Assembly (NCBI GenBank): GCA_910574455.1
Contig: CAJSYZ010000006.1
Location: 1,749,376 to 1,813,375, forward strand
DNA: 64,000 nucleotides
Source of the DNA: Trichaptum fuscoviolaceum
Lineage: Eukaryota > Basidiomycota > Agaricomycetes > Hymenochaetales > Trichaptaceae
Direction: 5' to 3'
This document shows, one piece after another, positions 51,192 to 62,045 of the stretch. Below the pieces are notes generated by a model that saw only the letters and a program-made list of their open reading frames with translations, had not been told where the DNA came from and made no database searches. Position 1 is the stretch's first letter. Each line of letters starts with the position of its first letter. Position numbers and translations under genes: made by a program.

Positions 51192-51640
51192 GAATGCAAG
51201 GACGAAAGAGCATGGGAATGTGCATTTGTATGTGAGAAGCGAAATTTCATGATGCGGCTGCAACGCTGATCCGGACCAGCGATATCCCCGGAAAGGTACG
51301 TCGACGTACTTATGGATTGTGAAACAGTGTTGTATGAGGGAGTCAATGTCATATAATGAAGCTTAACTGAAGTTGTAGTGCTTGTGCACGAATTGAAAGG
51401 AAGGAAGGAAATGATTCGCTGTTTCAAGTTTGTTGGTCAATTCAATTAGAGAACATATTCTAATGAGCGTGAGAACCTAGCCTCGACTTAGGACTTAATT
51501 TAAATGTTACCTGGAAATCACTTATCACTGTAGCTGATATGGACTTACTGAGGTAAAACTTGAAGTAAACTAAACTAATAATAGAGACTAATTTCCCTAG
51601 GATTGTTAAAACAAATGTTAAACCCATACATCGTCTACGA
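51192..51640. other. Divergent promoter region (thioesterase / J-protein)
   Basis: About 450 bp with no gene. It separates divergent start codons and holds both promoters. Confidence 0.4.
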
Positions 51641-52531
51641 ATGTTCTACAAACCCAATGCTTTTTGTCGAATAGCATCATGTAGAAATCAACCCCTTTCT
51701 AACATCAAACATTTCTCATCGAGCTCTGCTAGATGGCAGACCCACTACGACACGCTTGGGGTGAACAAACAAGCCTCAAAGAACAAAATCAAGTTCACTT
51801 ACTTTGAGGTACGCAATGGGCACAATTGCTTAAACGCATTGTATCTGACAAAAAGGATAGCTGAGCAAGAAGTTCCACCCAGATCTGAGCACAGAACCAG
51901 ATGCCAAAGAGAAATTCACCAGAATTACACGGGCATACGCTGTCTTGAGCAATGAAGAATCGAGGTGTGTCTTGTATTGCATGCAGCTTCGACCGTCTCT
52001 GATCCTAAGTCTAGGAAGGCATACGACAAGCAACTCGTCGAGGAGCAGGAGGCTGCAGTGCGTCGTAGGCTGGAGGAAGTACGCAACCTCTTCCTGGCAC
52101 GTAGACAGGAGCGCGAGAAGTCGGAAGCCGGGAAAGCTCACCCTACCACAAAGACGGCCATCAATGTCGGGCGGTGGGCGTACGTGATGCAGGAAAAACG
52201 GATGAAGGGGGATTATACATGGGAGAACCCTCGGCGATACAAGGAAGGGCGGCAGACGACTGCTCAAGCCAAGCCCGTAGCCTCTTCGTCCCATCCCTCC
52301 CCTAGCCCGTCTCGACAGTCCCAAACAAGTCAGCGAAAATCAGAGGACGCAGATGCAGAGGAGAGGGATCGAAATGGACAACTTGGGGCCATAATAACAT
52401 TGATCGAAACCACTCTTGTCGCAGGTTGTTGTGTTTACGCGTTGTCAATCACTATCGCGGACATGCGTGAGGGACTTCGCAGTTTTTTGGAAAAACTTAA
52501 GAAGAAATTCGATTCGGTAGAACAGGATTAG
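51641..52531 (+). CDS. Mitochondrial-type J-domain (DnaJ) protein
   Basis: A co-chaperone with an N-terminal J domain. The leader MFYKPNAFCRIASCRNQPL is basic and hydroxylated, like a mitochondrial presequence. The J domain begins THYDTLGVNKQASKNKIK. An intron follows FTYFE, then comes LSKKFHPDLS with the essential HPD triad, TRITRAYAVLSNEES and, after a second intron, RKAYDKQLV. A charged helical region and a Ser-rich linker lead to one transmembrane segment near the end (IETTLVAGCCVYALSITIA) and a basic tail ending FDSVEQD at 52531. The single C-terminal anchor resembles fungal inner-membrane J proteins. The precise orthologue is not clear. Confidence 0.88.
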
Positions 52532-52781
52532 GTCAAGAAGTCACCTTTGGATTGGTGAAGTCGAAAAACGGTCACCTCGGATTTGAATGAAAGTTTTACA
52601 GACTGATTTCGCTGTGTTTTATTCTCATCTAGTTTCTACTCGCTGTGCAAGATTTCATTCATCTTTCTGTCTTTCTTTGCCTATCATATTGTCTATTACC
52701 GATTTGCGACCGCTTTGTAGAGATATAGGTTTTGCTACAAAATGTATATAATGTACAAATGCTCCTTTGTTCATTGCTTAA

Positions 52782-53957
52782 TTACAATTTCGCTTTCCTC
52801 GATCTTGCAGCACGGTACGCTTTCCCAGCTCGACTGGCGTTATCCCGATTTAACTTCTCAGAGATCCAGAAGCCGACGTCGACGAGTTCTTGAAGATTTC
52901 CGGAAGCTGTATAACCTGACTCGGGTGCCTGTATCGCATGCAGAACGTCCTCTGTCGCGACGTTTCCTGTTGCGCCAGGTGAGTATGGACAGCCTCCGAG
53001 TCCCCCTATTGACGAATCGATTGTGCGGATACCCGCGCTGAGGGCGGTGAGCACATTCGCCACTGCCATGCCATATGTATCGTGAAACTGCAGACTGTCA
53101 GTCATTGAACCATGACAGGGTATTATGGCTTACATGTCCCTATGAAAGTAATGCACGTTAGTAGATGATGGTGAAGGTAAGATACAGCAGACTCACAGCT
53201 AGTTTGTCAACTGTAACAGCACTCATCACAACGCCTAGCATCTCGCTCACACTGCCAGGTGTGCCCGTGCCATTCGTGTCCCCCAAGCTAACTTCGTAGC
53301 ACCCCATGTCAATCAACGCCTTGCTCACATCCCGCACCACCTTATAGTCTGTCCTTCCGCTGTACGGGCACGTAATGACAACGCTCACATATCCACGCAC
53401 CCGCAAACCGTGCGCTGTAGCGTGCTCTGCAACGACCGCAAGGCGTTCAAGTGATTCCGCAATCGTGCAGTTCGTGTTTGCCTTGCTGAACGCATCGGTC
53501 GCTGCGGCGAATACCGCAATTTCGTCTGTCAACCGTGGTTTCGATGGGTGAGACGAGAGCAAGGCGAGTAGATCGTCCAGTCCGCGCTTGTTGGGGACGA
53601 GAACAGGATAATGCACGCCGGGTAGCTTCTCCATGTGCTTCAGAACTTCTGCAGTCCCCGCCATCTGTATTTCTTGAGTGTGCCGGATCGTCATACGAAC
53701 AAACGAAGTACCTGCGGAACCCACTTCGGACTGACGAAACTTCCAGACTCGATTGTTTTCAGTCCTGCCCGACCGAGGCGATTGATGAGCTCGACTTTCA
53801 CCTCAGGAGGGATTACACCTTTCTCATTTTGCAGTCCGTCTCGAGGGCCGACTTCCACGATGTTAACATGGTTTGCCACAGCAGTTTTGGAGGACAGAGA
53901 ACGCCTCCCGAAGCTCCGTAAAGAACCAGAGGCTCGCCGTGCCGCAAAAGAAGCCAT
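52782..53957 (-). CDS. HMGCL: Hydroxymethylglutaryl-CoA lyase
   Basis: The mitochondrial enzyme that cleaves HMG-CoA to acetoacetate and acetyl-CoA, the last step of leucine breakdown. It begins with an Arg/Ser-rich presequence (MASFAARRASGSLRSFGRR). The TIM-barrel follows: VNIVEVGPRDGLQNEK (metal Asp and catalytic Arg), TIESGSFVSPKWVPQ, YPVLVPNKRGL, SVVITCPYSGRTD, SLGDTNGTGTPG and FHDTYGMAVANVLTAL. The catalytic-Cys loop is GLGGCPYSPGATGN. The metal-binding HxH pair is made by joining a 6-nt micro-exon (Gly-His) to FHDTYG. The stop is at 52782. About 330 residues, the usual size. The start was chosen as the first ATG before the presequence. Confidence 0.93.
53134..53139 (-). other. 6-nt micro-exon of HMG-CoA lyase
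   Basis: On the minus strand GGACAT is flanked by a CTTTCATAG acceptor and a GTAAGCC donor. It encodes Gly-His in phase 0 between KLA and FHDTYG, giving LAGHFHDTYG, which aligns with the family's LAVHCHDTYG-type metal site. Confidence 0.75.
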
Positions 53958-54195
53958 AGCTTTTTGAACAGCTAGTCACCTTTTCGAGCTGTAGATTACG
54001 TTCGAGAGATACTGTACTTGCTGATTTCCGACTCAGAAAAACCTGGATGCCAGTGTACAAGCCTGAAGCTGCGGCGGAGAAATTTAGAGTAAGTGGAAAT
54101 CCCTCCTTTTTTAGCCTGAGGTAAATATAGTTTAGTTACTACGTCTACACAAATGTAAGAATATCATCCAGCAATTCATTTGTAATTCCTCCACT

Positions 54196-55941
54196 CTAAC
54201 GATGCACCGTCTCTTCAGCCTCTGATCCCTGCGCAATACTCTCTGTATCGATCCGACTGAGCTCATCGTTATAGGGATGTGCAAATTCGGGCTCGCATGC
54301 GTGATCTTCCGGGTAGCACGACTCTGTGTCTTCACACTCAGCTCCGTCTCCTCCAAACCAAGTCCCAACATCTTCGACGTCGCTCAGGAGACCACTTTGT
54401 TTCGCACAATGCGTTCTTATATTGAGTATGAGTCGCTGCGCGATTGCCATGGAGAGCGCGGGATGAAAATCGATTGGAACAGCTAGGACATGGCGCTGAA
54501 GACATCACAACGTAAGATGACTGGCTGCAGTAGAGAACATATCATCCACCCACGTCTGGCACGACCCAGAATATCATGATGATTAGATAGACAGCGAACA
54601 TTCTACAATATGTCAGCCAGACTCTCTGATATTAGTAGTATATAACTCACGCGAAGAAGTATAATATGGAGTCCTTGATTAAGACGCTCAAGCATCTCTC
54701 CCCGAAGTGTCCATAGTGGTCTCCCCTGTTTTTGAAATAGCCATCGTAGCCTTTATACAATGAAAGAGCGAAGATGATGATCTCAGAGACCATCAGCGGG
54801 ACCCAGAACAGGAATGAGAATTTCCAGGCATTGAGGGTATCGCAGTACTCCGTAGGAATATATGAATAATGTGGTTCAGTGCTAGCATTGTCTAAAGATA
54901 AGAACCGGTTAGCTATTTGCAAGTTTCTCAGAATTGATCGATACTCACGTAGAGTGGTTCTTATAGCGAAAGAGATCAAAACACCTTCAGATACCAATAC
55001 CAAGGCGAGTGATGACAGAGTGAAGATGAGGATTGATTTGCGCCGCTCAAACATGGCATACAAACGCAAAATCATGATCGCTACGTTCAAGTGAGTACTA
55101 TGCATAATATTGAGAATTGATTGGTCGTACAGCTAGTGATCACGTAGACAAAAATTCCATTGGCGCATTGCCAAAGAAGCCATGCAAAGCCTTTAAAGAT
55201 CAACGTAAGCAGAAGTAAATTTATGGACTACACAAAAGACCTCACATCTAATGTATGAGAATTAGGTACATTTGCGATCAGTAAATGGTAAAAGGTATGC
55301 ACAGCTGTTATAATGTCAAGTTAGAGAAGATCATAAGTCACTCAGAAAGATGCATACCTCAATTGGAAGGGAAGGTAGATTGAGCACTGGAGAAGTAAGT
55401 CAGAGTTTTATCGCCAATGAACGTGCTGACAGCATACAAGTTTTGTTGAATCTTAACACAATTGTACAGTTTGCTTAGTTACCCTCCATTATTAGCTTTG
55501 GGGAATACTCACATGACGGATGCGATATTGTAATATCGGGACTAAATATGATAATATCAGCAAACCGATAATGCCAGCTATCAAGTATCTTACTCACAAT
55601 TAAAAAGAGAATCATTCCCGTGCCCCATCGTGTTCTCTAAATTTCACGCTATTAGCCTCTGAAAGGACAACTGTGTCGTCAACTGATATAGCCATACCCA
55701 TATGAATTGAACCTCCTCCGGGAATGTCAGGACTTTTAATCCATTGCATCAGCGTATTAATGGCTGTCATAGCTTTAAGGCGCTTACTGTAGTCGTAAAG
55801 GATTATAGTGGAAGCAGACGCTGTAGAAGCAGGAATATCTCAGTTACACATCTCTAGTAAGAATATGTAGAGCTCACCTTCAGCTAAACGTGCAAGCGAA
55901 AGGCCCTCTTGAAGGCTCTCTGTTACATTTTCCAGAGACAT
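54196..55941 (-). CDS. DUF6533-type seven-helix membrane protein
   Basis: A member of the large Agaricomycete-specific family with an N-terminal DUF6533 domain and about seven transmembrane helices; function unknown. Exon 1 encodes MSLENVTESLQEGLSLARL. The domain then reads ASTIILYDY, VLTFPEEVQFIW and, after an intron, RTRWGTGMILFLI. Later helices include MHSTHLNVAIMILRLYAMFE, LIFTLSSLALVLVSEGVLIS and WKFSFLFWVPLMVSEIIIFA. The last exons encode a cytoplasmic acidic tail (DVEDVGTWFGGDGAE) ending GSEAEETVHR at 54196. Numerous small introns. Such proteins look like receptors by topology, but that is inference. Confidence 0.8.
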
Positions 55942-56953
55942 GGTATGATTGCGATGCAAATGGGGGAGCCGCTGCTATATACACCAAGAAATAACATGCC
56001 GGCGCAAGCGAAGAGCATGCCGGTGCTTCAAGGTTCCACCACTCGCGGAGATGACAACAATCATAAAGAGGACACAGAGTCAACATACTGACGAGTATAG
56101 GCTGTGAATAGTATACCAGAATGGCACACGAAGCCTCGACTATGGTGCTGCGTACCCCCAAAGCATTTTCACAGGTTCTAGGAGGACAGTGGTATATTGC
56201 ACCCAAGCCTAATGCTATGTGTCGCTTTCAGAATAGATCGATGGAGTGGCCTGGCGTATCTCGATTGATGATTGGAGCGATGCACCGCCAGTCGTGCGTG
56301 CAAATGCCGTTGTATACTAAGTGGAGTGGCCCTTCGAGACTCGGCGTTCACAAGACTATAAACGAAACTCTTAGAATATGAAGCGTTAATCGCAAATCTA
56401 GCTGAATGATTGAATCTGACTGACTTCGCGTGGAAGGTTGTACCCCAGTACAGTATTGTCGATAGGCTCGATAGATCATCGCGATGCTATACCGCGACTG
56501 TCGCACATATCCACCATTCCGCAGCAACTGGGTGTAGACTTATGCCCGAATAGAAGATACCGAGTGGCCTCTTATTGTAAAGCATCTTATCTGAAGTCGA
56601 TGCTGACGGCTATAGAGATGTCGTCTGGTGTGGGTGGAGTTTACTTCAAGTCAGTGCTTTGATTTAAAGTTCAAGTTGTGGGCCTCAATCGCAGCACTTT
56701 TCTCTGCCTCAATCTACAAATTTCCCCACAAGATTTGCCTGAAGTGTATAGTATAGTTATTTCAGAATGTATATAGAGAAACATCGCGAATTTTAGGAGT
56801 ATGGTGGGGGCTTGCCACGGACGCGGCTATTGATCAAGATCAGTGAAAGCTTGAAGTGACGGCAATGTCCGAACGTGACTGCCAGCCTGAGTGTGACAAT
56901 GACTGTCACTTGTACTATGAAGTTGTCACACAGCCCGCCGGCCCGCGTCGCGG
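55942..56953. other. Intergenic region, no gene supported
   Basis: About 1 kb upstream of the DUF6533 gene. ORFs of 60-86 codons occur (for example 56121-56381) without recognisable features. The last 300 bp contain repeated TTCAAGTT/AAGTTGTCAC-like words and CG-rich sequence. Confidence 0.35.
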
Positions 56954-57258
56954 TCAACTTGACCACGATGACCGAGTTATAAGATTGGCAATGTCACGGT
57001 ATTGTACAGGTATACTGTGTGAGCTCAATCGGTGAGCTGACGCTCCGACTACGTCGACGGTATGTGAGCTTATAATAAAAATTAATGGGATTCGATGTTT
57101 TAATCCCTGGAGAGAAGAAAGCAGCATAGCAGTAAGAGCTTTTTTTCATCGCGGATCCAATCTCAGACGATATTTACAGAAGTTTAAACAGACTACGCGA
57201 AGGATGAAATGTTGAACTGCATCGTTGTCAAATACAAAGATGCCTTGAACTGGGAGCA
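56954..57258. repeat. Left flank of P450 segmental duplication (copy 1)
   Basis: Non-coding sequence starting at CAACTTGACCACGATGACCG and running to the P450 stop codon. It is closely similar to 61789-62045, down to the P450 stop of copy 2. Similarity of untranslated sequence shows recent DNA duplication. Confidence 0.75.
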
Positions 57259-59447
57259 TCAAGCCTTAACCAACGTCAACTTCAATGGCATCACGGGTCG
57301 GCCTAGCTTGGTCCCTTTGATCGAAGGAGCCGCTAGTCCACTCATGTTCCAGTAAATGTCCTTCGTACCAGGCGAGAAAACGAATGACTCCAGAAGAATG
57401 GACAAGACAAGTTCTGCGATATACAGCATAGTAAGCATCTGGACCGAATGAAAATTATCAGAATTTTGCTCACTCATCTCAAGTTCAGAGAATTTGAAAC
57501 CGCTATCGTGAACGTCAATGATTAGACCTGCTTTCGGATTCGTCAGCTACTCACATGCATGCTCTTCCACCACCAAGGAACGTCATCCTAAGGGTTGCAC
57601 GTTAGCACGGTCTTTCTTCAATATAAACAGAAAGCCGCTGCAGCTTACATGGATGAGTAGACTCCTGGAAGTCGTACTTTAGCGACCTCATCTGGCGACT
57701 TTCCGAGCCAGCGTTCAGGCTTCCACTCATATGCATCCTCTCCCCAGATGGCCTTGCTGCGATTCGCATTCAAAATTGATATGATTACATTGGTGTTCTT
57801 CCGCAGGGGGATTTCACGTATTTCGGATTTGCCGTTAGCAGACTTTATGGGCCACATCAGCGGGAGCACGACATCCTTCCTCGTACTGCCATCGATACAA
57901 GTACCATCAGTACTTCGATCGCTTCAACATGCCGGCCACTTACGTTCTGGGGAGCTGCGAGATTGGAGGGAAGAGCCGAAGGGTCTCGCGGCAGACGGCG
58001 TCCAGCCACGGAAGATTCATGAGAGTATCATAATCGAGATCACCGTTTTCTTTGCGCGCTGCCGTCACTTCATCCCGCACCTGCTTCTGAATGTCTGGAT
58101 TATTGCTGAGTTGATGAAGAATGCGACTGAGAGCAGACGTCGTTGTGTCGTGCCCAGCGAAAATGAATGTGCTGTAGGGGCATTAAGTCTGAGATGTATT
58201 TCTTGGACGAGATTTAGAAAAGCCTACTTCAGTTGTCCAAGCAGCTCTTCCTCTGGGAGACGGTCTTCTTCTCTGGAAGACATATTTGCTTTCACTACAG
58301 TGCGTTTCAATATATCGAAATGAATATATAACGGCGAAGCTCACGGAGGATACTCAGGATGTCCTTTCCCTTGCCGACCTGATCAACGGCTGCTTCGTCA
58401 CCTTTCGCTAGCATGTCCTTCTTGGCATTGTAGACCTCGACAGACTGCTTATGCATAATTTCGACAATGTCCACCATGTTTTGCACGTCTTTGAAGGGCA
58501 AAATCTCGAGAAGCTTTCGACAGAAATAAGGGCCTCCCAGCCTGGCCACGTATGGAATGAGTTGCCGTATTAATTTGAGCTTGAATATTACGGGTCTAGG
58601 AAGCAAATAGTCAATACTAAAAGACAAATCTGAAATAAAGTGACGAAAGTACACAAATAATTTCACGGCATCATGGTATTTGTTCGTTTTCTTTAGGTCC
58701 AACGCATCAAATTGATACCCCATCCCTCCCTGACCAATATATTCAAGTGCCGCGCGAGACATCCATGTGCTCATGTCGATATCCTCCTCGCCTTCCTTTA
58801 CTTTCTGTGCGAGGATATTACGAAGCTGGTGTGCGATCGGATAGAATATTGGAGCAAGGTCTCGCATGTGTTTTAGGGAGAACACTGGATTAAGCATCTT
58901 GCGCTGCTTTCGGTGTTGTTCCCCCAGTGTCGACAAGAGGCCCTTTCCGAACACAATATTGTTGTTACTATGTGCTTGTCAGAAATAACTTTCGAGACGT
59001 TGAGGAGAAGGGGCGTACGCGATGAACGTGGATGTCTCTTCGAAAGTGTCTTGCTCTTTAACGACTATATGGTAAAGGGCAAGCGGATCAAACACATAAA
59101 GCTGTTCGTTCTATGCTACGGTGAGCTACCTGCCTCTGCTAAAGTAAGCGAAACCTACTCACCTGCAATAGCCCATAGACCTTACATACACCACCATAGG
59201 TCTCCGCTAAGCTTCGATGGAAATCCCACCCATTTAGGTTGAACAGTTGGTCGAAATTGCCTGACGTGTGGGTCAGGGTTCCTATCGATTTTCTGTACAC
59301 AAAAACGCTCTTACCTTTAAACCATGAAGCGCTCGGCGGCCCAGGGATATCTGCCAACGGAGACTTCAATACAAAGGGACGCAATACGCGCCAGAGAAGG
59401 TACGATGACCCGAGCAGAAGAGCGACATGCAGAGTGCTTAACTCCAT
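57259..59447 (-). CDS. Cytochrome P450 monooxygenase (sub-group B, duplicate 1)
   Basis: An ER-anchored P450, very close to the copy at the right edge. It starts MELSTLHVALLLGSSYLLW, then PLADIPGPPSASWF. The body holds RKQRKMLNPVFSLKHMRDL (Leu where the other copies have Pro), ALEYIGQGGMGY, an AGHDTTTSALSRI-type I-helix, an ETLRLF K-helix, KPERWLG and FLGGGRAC with GFKF after an intron. It ends MPLKLTLVKA at 57259. TATAAA lies 56 bp upstream. One intron (58596-58652) is 57 nt without an in-frame stop, so its retention would insert 19 residues. No frame break was found. Substrate unknown. Confidence 0.9.
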
Positions 59448-59502
59448 GATTGAGAGGGCTAACTATGCGTTGGATCAGAAAGGGCAGTATCTCTTGCTTC
59501 AT

Positions 59503-59508
59503 TTTATA
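59503..59508 (-). promoter_or_regulatory. TATA box of P450 duplicate 1
   Basis: TATAAA on the minus strand, 56 bp before the ATG at 59447. Confidence 0.5.
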
Positions 59509-59731
59509 CATGTTTGAGTTGAGAGGTCGGCAGGCAACTGTGCTAAACTGATAAGCAGGACAGCTCAAAGATCCGTATAGAGGCGAGAATCATGCCGTGC
59601 TGCTTCGCGTCTTGCGTCCTCTCGCCGATGTGACAGTGTGGTTTGATTTCGTCACTGTCCCTGAGATTCGAGGTGGATATGAATTTAATCCCGCACTGCC
59701 TGCTATCGAATGAATTCAGTATGTGTGCTAA

Positions 59732-60444
59732 TGGATGACTTCCCGTAAGGATTTAGGACGACATTTTCGTCCTAAAAGGATCGGAGCCAAACTGTCGGTC
59801 TTCAACCCGGGCATCCTAAACTTCTAGGATCTGGCAGAGGGGGGAGGGGGTCTGCCAGATGCTCCGTGTCTATGTAGGACAGTCGTCCTAAACACCTGCC
59901 CTGACCCTCGCTTACCATATCAGGTAAGATAACATATACATATACACCCTGATACCTTACCTTTAAGTTAAAGGTAAGTAATACCGCGGGAATCGGCCGG
60001 CAGAACTTCGTAGAATTCCTGCTCAAGGCTCTCGGACGAGGTGGCTTCCCGTAAGGATTTAGGACACCCAGGGTTGTCCTAAACCCCTAAGACCCCGCTC
60101 GGCAAGCATTTAGGCAGGGTTTTCTAAACCGTAAGCCACCTCATCCGAGAGCCTTGAGCAGGAATTCTACGAAGTTCTGCCGGCCGATTCCCGCGGTATT
60201 ACTTACCTTTAACTTAAAGGTAAGGTATCAGGGTGTATATATGTTATCTTACCTGATATGGTAAGCAAGGGTCAGGGCAGGTGTTTAGGACGACTGTCCT
60301 ACATAGACACGGAGCATCTGGCAGACCCCCTCCCCCCTCTGCCAGATCCTAGAAGTTTAGGACGCCCGGGTTGAAGACCGACAGTTTGGCTCCGATCCTT
60401 TTAGGACGAAAATGTTGTCCTAAATCCTTACGGGAAGTCATCCA
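59732..60444. repeat. 713-bp hairpin-rich inverted repeat (fold-back / MITE-like)
   Basis: Two arms of about 312-315 bp (59732-60046 and 60133-60444) are near-perfect inverted copies around an 86-bp spacer; only a handful of differences were seen, including a short TATA-type length change. The end motif TTCCCGTAAGGATTTAGGAC occurs at 59740, again in direct orientation at 60046, and inverted at the right end (60417-60436). Each arm itself contains smaller palindromes, such as CTTACCTTTAAGTTAAAGG and CTGGCAGAGG...CCTCTGCCAG-type stems, and many GTCCTAAA/TTTAGGAC words. No coding capacity and no clear target-site duplication were seen. A non-autonomous fold-back element or two head-to-head MITE copies are the likely readings. 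Confidence 0.85.
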
Positions 60445-60613
60445 GTGCAGTGGGAGGTTCTGTGGTAGACTAGCATGACGAGAAAATCGAGTCTATCCGT
60501 CCCGTAAGAGCCCCTCCTCCGTTTTCTTGTGTAAGAACGAATGGGATACTTAGTCCGAGCTCTGACAGTTACGCCATCAGTACCTACTAGTATTTGGACG
60601 ACACTGACGGTCT

Positions 60614-60823
60614 CGGCGCCGAAAGCAATCGACATTGTTGTAAGTACGGATGCCAGGCTTGGTGGGCAAAATGCTGCATAGATCAAGATCTCAGGGATCT
60701 CAGCCACCACGATTTAGCTTCCGGCGCCGAAAGCAATCGTCACTGTTGCATGTACGGATGCCGGCCTGATGCTACATAGATCAAGATCTCAGGGATCTCC
60801 GATCACCACAACGATTCAGCTTC
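60614..60823. repeat. 108-bp tandem direct repeat, two units
   Basis: Two imperfect direct copies, starting CGGCGCCGAAAGCAATCG at 60614 and 60722. Each contains ATAGATCAAGATCTCAGGGA and ends in ACGATT(T/C)AGCTTC. The second is slightly shorter internally. No gene overlaps it; the rest of 60445-61134 shows nothing recognisable. Confidence 0.75.
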
Positions 60824-61134
60824 TGAACACTAAAAAGTCAATCTCACAAAAGCCGAAGGAGATCCCGATTGTACTTTGTATGTAGTGCAAACACGCCTTC
60901 CCAAATTCTCCCAACCTGCAATTCCAGTTCTCATCTTTCTATACGCTCGGGCTCAAAACCTAAGCGTCTCTGATGAGTCCCAGAAGTATAGTCGTTGTAG
61001 TGCATCTGCACTGTACGCGGTGTTGCACTTAGAGCTCCGTGCCGAAGACCGACGCAAGAACATGGCCGGCAATCCTCACACGCTGAGGGATCAAAAGCAT
61101 ACATGTATATTCGAATGGCCAACGTAAGTATCAT

Positions 61135-61606
61135 TGGTGTTTGTCCGGACTCAATTAATGCAGTGATCTGCGCAAACGACAGAGCTCCGGATCCCGGATC
61201 TGAAGGATCTTTGTCGCCCCTTGGAGATTGTGCATTATTGAGTGAGCAGGTGTAGAATTGGAGTCAAGTGCCCCGGACTTGTAGGCAGCATATTCGTCCC
61301 AATTGATAGTCTTTCCGGACACGCTGCGCGAATGCGTATAAGGGTTAGATTGGTAATCCCAGTATACAGAACATCCAGAACAGACATACGATGAGAAGTA
61401 ATATGCTTTTGCCCTGCCTATCAAGAGTTCACTATCTGCGCGGCGCCTGAGCTACCTTGAGCTAACACTGCCGCTAACCCATCCTTCGGAACCCGTTAGC
61501 CGTGACTAATAACTGGCTTCGGGTGGTACCTCACCTTGAAGTTAGGATCTTCATCAAATGGGTACGACTCGAAGCTGTTAAAGAGAGTTTCTTCTACTGA
61601 CATTGT
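61135..61606 (-). pseudogene. Truncated, frameshifted copy of the PEX39-type gene
   Basis: A second copy of the gene at 37690, on the other strand. It starts MSVEETLFNSFESYPFDEDP and keeps the positions of introns 1 and 2, so it arose by DNA duplication and not by retroposition. In exon 2 a net 5-nt gain after GLAAVLAQGSSGA shifts the frame into a stop. In exon 3 about 7 nt are missing near the ..STPAHS.. stretch. Homology ends abruptly within ALIESGQT, so the core end, the last intron and the KPWE motif are absent. It lies between the two P450 duplicates. Not expected to be functional. Confidence 0.85.
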
Positions 61607-61788
61607 CTATTTCAGTGCTGAAGGCGCAAAGAATTTGAACGGTAGCGGTCGTCAACTTTGCCAGTGTAAGCTGCAACTCGGAGTTCGCCGACTCGAGTCA
61701 GTACTCTCGTGACGTGACTCAGGCTGTGACAAATTATGTAGTAACGTAACACCAATTACACACCAAATTCAGGCAACCTCGCACCTCT
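61607..61788. other. Short region between PEX39 relic and duplicated P450 flank
   Basis: No gene seen. The first bases still resemble the upstream region of the intact PEX39-type gene (GCTGAAG..ACAATG context). Confidence 0.35.
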
Positions 61789-62045
61789 TCAACTTGACCA
61801 CGATGACCGAATGTGCTGGTATACTGTGCGAGCTCAATGCGTCGAAAGAATGTGAGCTGATAATACAAATAAATGGGATGCAATATTTTGCATCCCTGGA
61901 GAGAAGAAAGCAACATAGCAGTAAGAGCTTCTTTTCGATATGTACAATCTCAGACGATATTTACAGAAGTTTAAGCAGACTACGCGAAGGATGAAATGTT
62001 GAACTGCATTCTTTCCAAATTAAAAGATGCCTTGAATTTGGAGCA
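61789..62045. repeat. Left flank of P450 segmental duplication (copy 2)
   Basis: Closely similar to 56954-57258 from CAACTTGACCACGATGACCG onward, with small insertions and deletions, down to the P450 stop codon. Confidence 0.75.

Noticed and set aside
56121..56381. 86-codon plus ORF
   Set aside because: No recognisable features, and the surrounding sequence lacks splice or promoter signals.
58307..58954. Continuous 215-codon ORF in P450 duplicate 1 taken as one exon
   Set aside because: It reads through a 57-nt intron with good GTACTT..CTAG borders that all paralogues also have at this site.
59802..60026. 74-codon ORF inside the fold-back element
   Set aside because: It lies entirely in hairpin sequence, is not similar to any transposase, and its inverted twin in the other arm is not open to the same extent.
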